This document shows positions 11,921-23,667 of a stretch of DNA of 64,000 nt, one piece after another; within the stretch, counting starts at the first letter, position 1; each line of letters opens with the position of its first letter. Source of the stretch: Sodiomyces alkalinus F11 (lineage: Eukaryota > Ascomycota > Sordariomycetes > Glomerellales > Plectosphaerellaceae); contig NW_021167081.1 of the NCBI RefSeq assembly GCF_003711515.1, positions 4,449,166-4,513,165 of the forward strand. The letters run 5' to 3'. The translations under genes and the position numbers were made by a program. The notes under the pieces were generated by a model. The model saw only the letters and a program-made list of their open reading frames with translations, did not search any database and had not been told where the DNA came from.

Positions 11921-14176
11921 ACTACTACGAGGTTTAAACTGTTTCCTACGTCTTTAATATCCCCGGAAGATCCCGCACGCGCGTTCCTTATAATATTAGC
12001 GGCAGTTAGGAGAATTAAGGTAAAAGAATACGATAACTATTAACGGATAGCCGCGGATACCCTTACTGGGTGCCCGTTAGCCGTATACCCGTCGGCCGCG
12101 CGCCTATCTATCGCAAGAACTATCGTAAGTCTATACATAACTAAGCAGGTCTAGAACGATAACACCTAAAAGGCGTTCTTTAACGCTGGCAGGACTTATA
12201 ACCCCACACGCGCGAGGAAGTAAGCTATTAACGACGGCGATATCGGTGCTATAGATTCTACTCCCTCTAATACCTTTTAGCCGCTATCGTATATAACCCG
12301 CTAGGATCTCCCGCCTCCACTAAAGCACCACCGCGATATGCCCCTCTACCCGTTATAGGAGCGGTGGTTATAGGCCGAGGGGGAATACCTTAAAGGGCAC
12401 TAATAAATAGGCTACTAATAGGAGGTAGGTGGTAATTAGGCTAATAAGTAATAAGTCCTCGCCTATAGATAGGTATACACCTATAAGTTAGTTAAAGAAG
12501 AAGGGCACCCTCCTTAAGTATAAGGCACGCCTTATAGTCCGAGGGGATTAATAAAAACGGTTAGAGACTGAAGATAACTACGCCGTAACGCTAGCCTCAC
12601 GGTCTTTCCGTATACTAATAGCGATCGCCGCCCGATGTAAGCTAGAGATAAGATAGTTTAATACCGTTAACGCGTTCATTAACGCTAGCCTTAAAGAAAA
12701 GGTGTTTATAAAGATACCGTGAGGCTACGAAGTACTAGGTAAGGTCCTGCTACTACGGAAAGCCCTCTTCAGTTTAAGGGTATTGCTATTACTATAGTAA
12801 GAGGAGTTTAGCGGCATACTATAGAGGATAGGCTTTATAGCCGTCCCTAATAACCCCTATATTATAATCCGCGACGGTTTAATTCTATTCTTCTACATTA
12901 ACGATATCGGACTTATGTACTATAAAGACCGTAAGATAGACGCCGACGACCTCGAGGCTACCCTTAAGCGAAGCTATAGGTTATTAGGAGACAAAGAAAT
13001 CCGTTAGTTCCTAGGAATTAAGGTCCTAAGGGATAAAGCCACCTATAGGTTATAGCTATTATAATCCTCCTACGTGAAGAAGATCGCAGTTAAATACTAC
13101 GTAGATATACTTTGCCGAAAACTACTAAAGGTCCTATTATCTACGGAGGTGGTAATACCCCGAGATAGTACCCGCGTATCGATTCCCGAGGTCCGTTAGT
13201 ATTAGGGAATAATCGGTTCTATCCTATACGCCGCTATCGTGATAAGACCCGATATCGCGTTCGCTTACTTAAAGCTTTTCCTAATATAACGTTAACCCCT
13301 TCTCTAACTATCTTAAGAGGGCTTAATAAGTACTACTATTCCTATACTATACGAGACACCACTACTTAGAATTCGGTAGGGATAGACTCTTCCTAATAGT
13401 AAGCGACGCGTCCTTTAGAGATAATCTAGACCGTAAGAGCTTGTAAGGATATACGATAAAGCTTTTCGGCGGCACCGTTAACTAGAAGGCGGGTAAATAA
13501 CCGACGGTCATAACGTCGTTAATAGAGTCGGAACTACTCGCTCTCACCGAGGCAGCTAAGGAGACGCTATTCGTTAGCGAGATATTAAGGGATTTAGAGC
13601 TGCGGCTAGACTAATAATAGCTATAGCCATACTACGATAATTAATAGACTATTAACCTTATTAATAAGAAGACATAACGCCTACGAATAAGGCTGCGGCA
13701 CGTCGATATTGATAACTAGTAGGCGCGTTAGTCAGTATAGTAGGGCCTTTTTAAGGTTATGTACGTTAACACGAAGGAGATAATCGCGGACGGCTTAATG
13801 AAGGCACTACCGGAGGCAGGAATTAAAAGACTATAGTAATAGCTTAATTTATCGGATTAAATAGACCGTATCGAGTAGTCTAAACGACTACACGAAGAGA
13901 TTAAACGCGCTAAAGCGGCCGTAACGAAGGCCCCCGACGGCGTGGCAGATTCGATAGATATAGATCTAATTAATTAGATCCGGCTAATCAGGATCAAGGA
14001 ACTAATTAAGATAGAATTAAATTAAACGGTTAAATAGGGCGGATTTAGATCCCTTTTACGAGGGCGTTTTCCCTTAACGGTTAATTTTACGATAGAAAAG
14101 TTAAGAGCGTCTGGTTTAAACCGAAGCCTCTGATTAGTTAGTTAACCTAGGAAGACCCACCTTAACTAAGGGGGTG

Positions 14177-14460
14177 TGTCGTATAGGCAGGACTACGATA
14201 TAGTCTATAGGGGATCTAGGGAGGATCCACTCTATAACTAAGGGCTCCGGATATCGGGGACTTCGGGTATCAGGATGTAATAAGGGTGGATACCGGAAAA
14301 GACCGGATAGGATCCAAATAACATAGTACCCATAACAGAGTCTTCACCACCTAAATTAAGGGCATAAGAGACTCTCCTAGATGTAACTTGACATAATACA
14401 CACACACGAGATTTCTGCTCTACTAAGTTAATCATTCAAGTGCCTATTTGACGTGCGACA
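14177..14460 (+). repeat. 3' LTR of copia B1
   Basis: 284 bp, TGTCG...GTGCGACA. The outer (right) half keeps many CA dinucleotides (for example cataacagagtcttcacc and acacacacacgag), whereas the left part is RIPed, the mirror image of the 5' LTR. It is followed by GCGGT. Confidence 0.9.
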
Positions 14461-15548
14461 GCGGTTCCCTAATAGTCCGATATAGTAATAATTATATGTA
14501 ATTGCCTTAATTAATTTTAACCTATTGTATAACAATTTAGACTACGCTTTATCTAATAATTAACAGTCTTACTTACTAAGCAAAACTCTACCCTTTACCC
14601 TTACTACTACGAATTAAAAAGCTATATAGCTACGCCGATATAGTGTGGTAACCTATAACTATTAAGATATCGGAGTAGAAGCCTATTATCCATAAAACCT
14701 ATCGTGATTAGGAGCTTTAGCGTAGCCACTACGAAGCTACTACTATTAATAATAATGTGTAGGATTATCTACGCTCTAATAATCATATTTACCCTCCTTA
14801 AAGGCCTATTTTGCTTTCCTACGCTAACTTCTAGCCTTCGTATTTAACCCAATAAGTAGAAGCTACGCCCTCGTAGTAGTTAGATCCAATACTAACTAGG
14901 CAGCGCGCCTTCGACTCGGCGATATAACGCTAGAAGATATAAAGAGATAACTATGCTAAGTACGTTAAGGGTATTAGAACTGTTTTAACCTGGTAGACTA
15001 ATACTATTAACTAAAGCCGTAAGCTACTACTACGTAACGCCACGCCTAAGGAGGTATTTAAAGCCGTCTGCCATAATACTGCTTACTATATAACTACCCG
15101 CCGCGTTAACACCTATAAACAGTATAACGAATATATCCGTAGCGCGCTAATAACCCTTAAGAAGTTATAGGAGTAGTTATCGAGATAGCATGAGCTGCTA
15201 TAACGCCTTAAAGAGGTTAATTCGAAGCCCGTAACGTATATCTAGGTAGCAGACTTCTTTAGAGGGATATGTATAATCGCTAGACGCGATTAGACCAAAG
15301 CCGAGGGACGCCTTTTAGATAAGAAAGTACTCCTCCCTAAGGACCTTTATACTCTTAGTTAAAGATATTTTAAGACTAGACTTAAAGATTAAGGAGAACG
15401 TGGTAGCTACCGCGTTATAGTATTCCCTATACTATATACTAGAAGGGATAAGGGCGAAGATACCTTAAAAACTATGGCTAAGCCCGGCAGGAAAGGAGGA
15501 CGTAGGAAGAATAAAGCGAAGAAGCCCGCTACCTTTTCCACTACCTTT
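14461..15548 (+). pseudogene. Unidentified RIPed ORF remnant
   Basis: Plus-strand reading from about 14880 to 15545 gives a protein-like frame interrupted only by RIP-type stops. It includes YAKYVKGIRTVLTW, NATPKEVFKAV, VADFFRGICIIARRD and a strongly basic tail, KPGRKGGRRKNKAKK. The basic tail suggests nucleic-acid binding, as in a gag-like or nuclear protein, but no family is recognised. The frame is cut at 15549 by the LTR of Gypsy E1. The first 400 bp hold nothing I can identify. Confidence 0.4.
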
Positions 15549-15675
15549 TATAACGGCTTGTTAAAAGTTGTTTACGTATTAAGGCCGAAAATATTATATA
15601 GGCCTCGCTAAGAGGTCCGTGCTTCTTGGTCCCGGTTACTGCCGGAGATTATTCCGCGGGCTATAGCCCGTAATA
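15549..15675 (-). repeat. Partial LTR of Gypsy E1
   Basis: Complement of the E LTR: on the minus strand it starts TATTACGGG (TGTTACGGG in E) and ends GCCGTTATA. About 75-80 bp present in the E LTRs are missing between gaaaatat and tataggcctcg, leaving 127 bp against about 205 bp. Confidence 0.75.
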
Positions 15676-15799
15676 ATAGGAGACTTTAGGATAATAATAC
15701 GCGAGCTCCTAGCCTTATATTACTCTGATAAAAGCACCGGTAGCTTTTATCGGTCTATATAGTAAGTAATAAAGCGTAATAAAAGTAAGTAGAAAATAG

Positions 15800-15809
15800 N
15801 NNNNNNNNN
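15800..15809. other. Assembly gap (10 Ns) next to a C-homopolymer
   Basis: Ten Ns followed immediately by a run of about ten C. The 124 bp just left of the gap (15676-15799) have no counterpart between the polypurine tract and LTR of copy E. Element layout across this point is therefore not reliable. Confidence 0.95.
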
Positions 15810-16211
15810 CCCCCCCCCGGAGGGCGGCGCGGTCATGGTTATATCGTGGTTATATGGCTATAACATCGTATTGCCCTGGCCTTACTACGTATAATTTAAA
15901 AATAGCCTCCTTTATTTGAGTCTATTAAAGGCGCCTTCGAAGGGAGGTATTCCGTAATCGCTAAGGTCTTTTTAGGGCTAAAATAGTATAAAGGAGCTTT
16001 TATATAGCGGTATAATCGCGAGCTCTTTACTGGCATGCGTGCTCGCCACGAGCGATGTGCCTACTATATATATAACTAGGGGGTATTCTTTCTACCCTAA
16101 TAGCGTAGGAAGGATAGTAAAATAAACCTCCTACTATTCCTTGTTTATACTATTTCCTCCCTCTTCTATAGCTTCTATTTTTCTATTTGTTTTTTAACTA
16201 GTTTTTATATT

Positions 16212-16471
16212 ATAAGTTACCCCGAGATACCTTTTGGGTCCTATAAGAGTGTAACTAATATCGCTAAGCAATAGCTTATATCTTAGGCCGCCTATATCCT
16301 TATTACCGTAAGTCGGTATACCCCTTACCTATAGCTTAGTACCGTAGCTAACCGTTTATAGATATCCGATTACGAGCCTCCTAATAAGGGCCCCTATAAG
16401 GGTAGTAATGATGACGATATAAGTTTAGCCCGTGTTATTATAGGTTATAAGGTTGGCCGTGACTAATAGTA
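16212..16471 (+). pseudogene. N-terminal part of the E1 antisense ORF
   Basis: Plus-strand frame (antisense to E1 pol) starting at an ATA that corresponds to a RIPed ATG. It reads through AKQ-like and LISQAAYIL-type stretches that align codon by codon with the complement of 51528-51270 in copy E. It is cut at 16471 by the Helitron and resumes at 23668. Function unknown. Confidence 0.55.
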
Positions 16472-16513
16472 CGAGCTTAGCAGGTTACTCTACGGGCAAC
16501 GCCGCTATGCTCG
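16472..16513. repeat. Terminal stem-loop of the Helitron 3' end
   Basis: CGAGC (16472-16476), AGC (16479-16481), GCT (16504-16506) and GCTCG (16509-16513) pair as a stem with one 2x2 internal loop and a loop of about 22 nt. It lies exactly at the inferred terminus. A C-rich/G-rich hairpin follows at about 16513-16540. Confidence 0.55.
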
Positions 16514-16959
16514 CCCCCCCCACCCCCCCCTTTAGGCCGGGGGGGCTAGTTATATAACCTACTCCTCACCACTAAATATCCGTAGATATCCGAAAATAAC
16601 CGTAAAACCCCTGCTTTTATTTTCGTTATTTCCTTCCACGCTATAACGACCTTTTATTATTATTTTCCGATGTCGCGATAAAGCCGTCTTTTTGTATAAT
16701 ACTTAAGCTTTGTTTTACGATATTAAAGATATACTAAATAATCGCCGTTTTTCCCCCTACGTTAGCACCGTTTTTGTTTTATTCCTTTAACGATATATTC
16801 CTCTATTTTCCTCCCTCCGTTCCCTAGCCGTAAAAGGCCTTATCACTAAGTAAGTAATAGGCATAAATAACCGCTATACCCCCTGCGAAGGCTTTAATAC
16901 TAACCGTATACTTATAGTATACCTCGCGCCTTTTCTGATTCCGGCCGCCCCTTTCGCGT

Positions 16960-18117
16960 TATATTCCTTTCTAACGGCCGTAACGATAATAAACTCCCCG
17001 CCGCCGATAAATACGAAGACCGCGAAGAAGCCCAAGACCACGCCCTAAGCCCCGCTAGATCCGATAGTTTATCTATTAATCCCTTATTCTTCCTTATTCC
17101 GGGCGTTAGCTTACCCGTTAAAGATAACGACGATAAGAACGCCCGCGACCCCCCCCTCCCCTATACTCCCACGCCCGCCTCCCGCCGCTAATCCCGCTAG
17201 TCTCGCTAGCCGCTAACCTCCCCCTCCTCCTCCTGTAATAACGCGCCCGCCCCCCCACCTCCCGTAATAACCTAGTCTTCTAGGGCCTGTGTTTAGAAGA
17301 CGACGATACCCGCGAATACTACTTACACGATCCCTAAAAAGGACGTGATCGACCTAGTCTATGATAGCGACTACAAAGGCACGTATAACCTAAGAATAAT
17401 ATATAATATAAAGGTAAGTTATTAACTATTCCTCCTCCTAATTTACGCGTTCTGTATCGTATACTAATATTAAATAACTATACAGGCCCGTTAAGACTTA
17501 GCGTAGCGCGAATAAAAGGACCTTAAGTTATCGCGCGCGGCTAACTATACGGCTATAATAATAACGATTATCGGTCTAATTAATACTACTTCTTATAAGT
17601 AGTATAATATTAAAGACGGCCCTTTTATTAATTACGTTTCGCTTAACGGTATCGCCTCCGGTAGTTACGGTAACTACTATTATAACTCCGAGTATCGTAA
17701 ATACTCGGTACGCCCTACTAAGATACTCGGATCCGCCGCTAAGGGTAAAAAACGCGCGGCTATAACAGATCGTAAGTTAATAACCTATAAACGTATTCCT
17801 ATTAGACTTATATTCTATATACTTACTAATTAAGTTACGGTATTATAGCGACTACTCCCTCTTTGTCGAAGAAGACGAAGACCGCGCCCTCCTCCGCTAC
17901 CAGCCTATTAGGAATAAATACCGCGACTATCACGCCCGCTCCTACTACTATTACTACTACCGCTACCGCCACGCGTACGCCCGCGCCCGTTACTCCCGCT
18001 ACCCCTATTACCCCCATTGCCCCCGTTATAACGATTACTCCCGCGGCCGCGCTTACCTATACTATACCGGAAAGCGTTTTACTCCCCCTCCCGGCCGGTA
18101 TAATAACGGTATAAAAG
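16960..18117 (+). pseudogene. Cys-rich accessory ORF carried by the Helitron
   Basis: Plus-strand frame (opposite to Rep/Hel) with a Pro/Ser-rich N-part, then TIPKKDVIDLVYDSDYKGTY near 17330. A well-formed intron follows at 17414-17485 (GTAAGT...TACTAAT...ACAG, 72 nt, frame-keeping). After the intron comes GIASGSYGNYYYNSEYRKYS, which would read GSCGNCHYNSEHRKCS if RIP Tyr codons are taken back to Cys/His. That is a C-x2-C-x8-C-S metal-ligand pattern. The C-terminus is rich in Ala, Thr and Pro (17863-18114 is still open). Function unknown; it may be a captured or element-encoded DNA-binding protein. Confidence 0.45.
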
Positions 18118-18479
18118 AAGTAGACTATAGAGATATTAAAGAATATAATAGCAGCTATTAAAAATAGTATCCCCGTGGAGGAATATTAGTGGCTTACAGG
18201 TTATTGTTTGCTTTCATTTGTTTATATAATAGGGATACAGCTTATTTTCTATTTTTATTTATTTATACGATAAGAATATGGCTTATTCTTTTACTGCTTT
18301 TACTTTTACTTTTTACTTATTACTTTACTTTATTAGCTAGTTACCTCGGCCGTAAAGGCTATATAATACACGATTTAGACTATACGCTTTTACTGCCTCT
18401 ACTACACGCGCCCGTAAAAGTGACCATTAGAATAATTAAATTAAAACCTCTGGGTATATAATATTAGATACACGCCTAC

Positions 18480-21400
18480 TATCCTATACCGGCTAACCGT
18501 CTTGAACTAGTAATAATACGTTCCTAACGTCCGTAACTCTTAATACGGCCACGTAAAACTAACTATATATAAAAGCATACTATCGGAAATCCACGCTAAC
18601 TATACTAAATAACTACCCTTACGACGTATTAATCGTTATCGCGAAATAAAACCATAAAGGGAATTAATGGCGCCGGATAATATACGGGTTAACCTCCTTA
18701 TTATAATCTAAATAGGTATAGGGGATAAATACTACCTCGCTAGCGTGTATTTTGGAGAGGACCTTTACCTCTACCGGCGGCTAAGGTTACGTATAAGTAT
18801 AACGGGCGCGCTAACCTTTAGCTTAAGCCTCGCGGGCGGGATAGATATAAACTCTAACTATATTAGAAACTCGGGTGCTAGATCCGGCGTAAGGCTATTA
18901 GTATCCTCTACCCGATTAGCGACCGAATTCTCGGCTATGGCTGGGTAGTCGCCCTAGTATTTACCTATTAATAGCCGTGATAGTAGTATTACGAGTTATT
19001 AGATTAACGCGGTTAATAAAGACTATATAGTCTAATAGCACCTCCTATAGTAATTTAGTTAGGTAAATACGCCTATATAAATAGACGATATTATAAATAG
19101 CCGTAATAGCAGGGAAAAGGTTAACTAACCCGTGAGGTTCGGTATCGTAGGAGAGGTCCTATAACTACTAAATAAACGCCTAATTATTAGGATTAATATA
19201 GGTAACTTATATATTCTCCGTTAAGTAAAGAATACTAAGTTACGGCCAGATAGAGGACTATTAGAAGCACGTATATATAACCTACGCCCGACTACTATTA
19301 TAAATAACGGGAAGAATCTAGGCAAAATCGTCTCCGAGGATAACCAGAATACCGCTAAAGAGATTATCATAGCTTTATATATCTCGTAACGTACGATTAA
19401 CGGTCTCGAAACAGAACTTATACTATATAGGAACCTTATCCTAGATACTAAGAACCGTCTCTCGTAGTAGCATTGTAAGGTCCAAAATTTTCGGTATATG
19501 ATATATCGAGGCGTTATTAACCTATAAAGGGATCTTAAACGGCGAATAGGCTGTATAAGTACCCTTAAGAAGAACGGCCGCGATGTTAGAGGAAGTAACG
19601 TAGAGGATAATCTGCCCGTATAACCGGAAATACGCGTAGAGATCCTGATATACGAATATGTTCCCTATACTGCCGGGGCCCTATAAGAAGAAACGGGCGC
19701 CGCGGCTACGAGACTTAATAGTAGTTATAACCTAGCTAAGTACCGTAGCCTAGCTTTAGTCAAACCGGCGGTAGATATCTTCGTATACTATAGCCTAGGT
19801 ATTATAATTATAAGTCGCCGTAACTAATAATATATTACCGGTCGAATAGCGCTAATTATATAAAGGCGCGGGTAGCCTAAACTCTATAATAGTCCTGCCT
19901 ACCTTAAAGAGCTACGAGTATATAAGATAAAGGCCGTAATCGATATATGGGCGTTCTAAATTAGTAGAATATCGGAAGTCCTAGTGCTATAACGTATAAG
20001 GTATATTATCGTATATCGACTCTATAAACCTTTCTTATATTAATAGCGGGCTAGAAATATCTCCGTGGGTTAGAGTAACGATAAATAGCTCCCGTAACGT
20101 ATACCCGGTCTTCTTAATAACGGCCTCCTTAAAACAGGTAACCTAGTAACGGTTATCATGTAGAAGCCCGGCCGTAACGTAGGCCTTATAGTAGGTATTA
20201 TAGATAGTCCCCTTAACGGTACGAAGATCCGTAAAGGAAGTCGGCCCTTAGATAAAGACTAAGAGTAACCGTAAATAGTACGCCTTTTTAGCCGTTAGGG
20301 GTATATTTTGTAGACGGCTAATCTAAACTCCACACTACCTTACCTACTAAGTAAACTACTACAGTTTCTATATATAGCGGCTAGGAAACTAATAATAGAA
20401 TAACCCGCGGCTATTACGTTATTAGAGTTATAGTCGCAAAAGCCTATTAGCTAAGTCTTCCGGTTCCATAATATCCGCTTACTCTAGCTTACTATCGCGT
20501 TATCGCCGAAGTATATAGGCTACTATCCTTTAAGGTAAACCGGAAGACGTATAACGGGTAGGAACTCGCGATAGACCGGGAACTCGAATAACTAAATAGT
20601 AGCCTCTGCGGGACCGATATAACGGCTTTAAGGATAGATATTCACCTTATCCTCAGCTTCTTCGCCCGATATTAGCGTAGTTATATAGTCGCTGCCCTTA
20701 TAAACGTACTTATATATATACTTAATCGCCTAAATAGATTCCTAAATATTAAAGTATAAAATACTAAATATAATAGCTTACCTTAATAGATCCGTAAATG
20801 TTAACATTAATATAGAGACTATAATAGAGGTAGAGATACAATAGCTATAAGGAATAATAAAACGGTTATTAAGGGGGACCTCTCCTATATAGCCCCTTTT
20901 TATAATATATAGGCCAAAGTTACGGCGTCTATACTTAGGATAACTATTCTTATATATAGCCATTTCCGGGTAGTACGGCTTAGGGAAGCGCCTAGAGTAC
21001 TTTATACGGTTTCTATTATTAGGTTATAGCTATATACACGGCGTAGAGGGTTTATTATCACCGTAAGGACTATATATTATATTCTTACTAATAATATGAA
21101 AAAGATCGCTAGTAGGATCCGACTTATAGTACGGTAGCTCCGTAGATATACGCTTATTAATAGTTGCAGCGTCCTTATATATCTCGGCCGCCCGCGGTGT
21201 AAGGAAAAGAAGGATATAACGATATGGAAGACCGCGATTCTAGTATTCTATAGTCTATATAATACCCGTAAACTCACTAAATGGACTATTATATAGCTAC
21301 TATTCTAGGTCGCGGGACTTTAATTCGAATATACGGCCGACTAAATCGGGCCGGTTACTAGTAGTCTAACCTGGCTAAAGCTCCCGTATAATCTCTAGCT

Positions 21401-23300
21401 AGTTAGGATTAGCCGTAAAGATAATAAAAAAGGTCGGAGCGCTAAGAGCCCGTATAATTATTATAGAATCCTAATAGCACTATAAGATAAACCACTAGCC
21501 GCTAATATAATTTAAGGGTAAGACGATCCGTCGGCTAATATTACGGGTATCGCTATCGGCCTTATACGCTTATTCCTATATCCTGTTATATATATTAGCC
21601 TGTATGTTATTCTAATAGCGCTAGATCTATTAAGCTTCTTCTAATCGGAGGATATCTATAGGTCGACTAAGAACTACTAAAAAAGCTAGCCGTATATAAA
21701 GGGTATAAACCTTTAGTAGTATCGCGGGTATAGAATATAATAGCAGAACTAACGGAACTTTACTTCGGTGTTCTAGTGCTAATGGTTATAAATATCCTAT
21801 AACTATAACTACTAGTAATATCCGGAACCGCTATAAGGGTATATAAGCGGGTATGATAGTAGTAGGTAGGTAGAATACTTATAGTCGATCCGCGTAAGGC
21901 CGCTTATACTATTGTTAGACTATCTCTCTACGAGGATAATATCGTGGTAGTACACTTTACCCTATTTATCCGGTATAATAGCCGTAACCTTATCCGTAAC
22001 AGGTATATTCTTATACCGTATATTAGTAACCTGCTTAATAACTAATTCTCTCCTAGGGTTTAGTATAATACGGTATTATTCACAGAGGGAGTTGAAGCGT
22101 TTGCGGGTCGTTTTATATATTCGGATAAAGGGGTTATACTCGTGTAGGAAGTCTAAAATCTCCCCTCGGATATAACGGTTAAGCGTAGAGTTAAGGCTTT
22201 AGGTATTTATAAGGCGGTGGTTAGTAGTAGCCTACGGGTTATAAAAGTATAGCTAGATAAAGGCTAGAAAACGCCCTATAGCACTTAACGGCCCCGTATA
22301 GTAGTAAAGGGTGCTATAGATCTAGAAGGCTATTACGCCGCCGGCTCTAGTACCTTAACGGGTCTCTGTATATTATATAGACGTAAACGAAAAGGTATTA
22401 TTATATTAACGGATTCTCTTACGATAATCTATAGCTTAAGTAGTATCCGCGTATAATAGGCGTTAGAAGAAGTCGGGTAGCGGGGAAATAACGGGAACGT
22501 CGATATCGCCTTGGTTATAATAGGTACTAAATTTCGGGTTCGTAGGCGATGATTCCTAAGGAAGATAATGGCCGTTAGCTAGCAGCTAAGAACGCGGGAT
22601 AGAGAACTAACCTATAACTTCTCCCTAATCTAATAAAAAGTAGCGTAATATTTATACTCTACGCATATTAATCTAAGATTATAGTAATTGACTATAATAC
22701 CCGGCTAATACTACCCTAGCGGCCTGGAACGCTCTTAATATTCCTTATAGCGGGTATAGTTCGTGAGACGCTGGCTAGTAGTAATAGCCGCCCTATAATT
22801 CGCCCTGCGATTTATCCTGCTATTATAGTAGTCGGTGCGGGTATTATACGGTGTATTATTACGGCGTGTAGGAAAAGCGGCTATAGTAAGGTAACGGTAG
22901 TAGGTCGAGTAATAGTAACCCGGAGTAGACTATGAAGCGTTACGCTATAGAGTACGGCGGGGTGGCTTACGCGGCTAAGGAGAAGGGCGGCCGGTTCGAA
23001 TAGGTGGAGGAGGAGTTATAGGAGGAGGTTACCCTATTACAATGTGTAGTGCGGGAGCCGTAGGAGGAGGGTGCCTTATTAGAACGGGTGGTGCTGGAGC
23101 CATACGAGGAGGGTGCCCTGTTAGAACGGGTGGTGCAGGAGCCGTAGAACCTATAGGTAACGGATTATAGGCAGCTTAACAGGAGTTTCGGTAAGCTATA
23201 TTCGTGGCACGATATAGTATATAGGTGGCGTAAATACGGCGTGCGCGCGGATAATACCTAAAATCAGAAAACGGCTTAATAGTATAGTAGCTACGGTACG
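18480..23300 (-). pseudogene. Helitron Rep-helicase (RepHel), RIP-degraded
   Basis: The minus-strand protein runs from the Rep N-terminal region (NPFIRIYKTTRKRF near 22085-22160, DKVTAIIPDK near 21970) through DLVGRIFELKSRDL (about 21310-21350). The rolling-circle HUH segment RGLPYRYILLFL (about 21195-21235) has both His read as Tyr. The segment YPKYRRRNFG...LNNRFIIPYSYC (about 20830-20960) is still open. A Pif1-type helicase follows, with a Walker A remnant GPGSIGNIFVY near 19645-19680 and a C-terminal LEFISIPPARLKLKVSAPVILIRNL segment near 18770-18850. Together these define a Helitron replicase. Many RIP stops make it non-functional. Confidence 0.8.
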
Positions 23301-23667
23301 CCCACAGCTCCGGATTAACAGGTTGGCTAACTATCTTAACGGCGCGATATAACCTTTAACGGCGTTCGAAAAGCTTTACTAGCGCCGTAAGTAGAAGTAA
23401 TACATGGTAGTATAGTCTAGACGTTAAAATAGCAGGAGATCCGTATAGAACGCCCTTAATTAACTATAACGCTATTGACGATAAAGTCTATATAAAGCAA
23501 AAGTACAGGGATTTTAAGGCTTATAGAACTATATACTATAGGAGCAAGTCGCCCAAAAAAACACCGCCAAAAGTCGAAAAACGGGCCCGGGTGGTAGGAC
23601 TGCTACGAACGCAAGGCTGGCTATTTATTACGGACTTTGAAGTAGGCTAGCTTCAGTGTAGTATAGA

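Larger units (their letters stand above)
8148..14460 (+). mobile_element. Ty1/copia retrotransposon B1, complete but RIP-killed
   Basis: Two 284-bp LTRs (8148-8431 and 14177-14460) begin TGTCG and end CGACA (CGATA in the RIPed 5' copy), with the 5-bp target duplication GCGGT at 8143-8147 and 14461-14465. Internal plus-strand reading gives gag from about 8690, a protease (LDLGSLIYIFNN, from a DSGSSIHICND-type motif) near 10165-10200, and a GAG-pre-integrase motif near 10617-10690. The integrase core starts near 10858. RT has FYINDIGL at about 12890 and RNase H has TSLIESELLALTEAAKE near 13510-13565. A G-run (aagggggtg) precedes the 3' LTR as the polypurine tract. Stops are RIP-type throughout. 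The YVDD active site reads Y-I-N-D. Confidence 0.9.
16472..23667 (-). mobile_element. Helitron (rolling-circle transposon), 7,196 bp
   Basis: Boundaries come from comparing E1 with E. Host sequence gactaatagta at 16461-16471 joins agtagactc at 23668 exactly as the uninterrupted E copy does, with no target duplication. In its own orientation the element begins TCTATACTACACTG and inserts between two T residues. Near its 3' end it has an interrupted palindrome (CGAGC-tt-AGC with GCT-at-GCTCG). It carries a minus-strand Rep/helicase pseudogene and an opposing Cys-rich ORF. TC at the 5' end is Helitron-like. The 3' end is not a perfect CTRR, and a T-T insertion site is reported for Helentron-type elements. 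Confidence 0.8.

Noticed and set aside
14238..14435. 65-codon minus-strand frame
   Set aside because: Lies wholly within the copia B1 3' LTR and is explained by that repeat.
18189..18461. 90-codon hydrophobic frame resembling membrane segments
   Set aside because: The Leu/Tyr/Phe-rich stretch comes from tttat/cttttac low-complexity sequence inside the Helitron; not a credible membrane protein.
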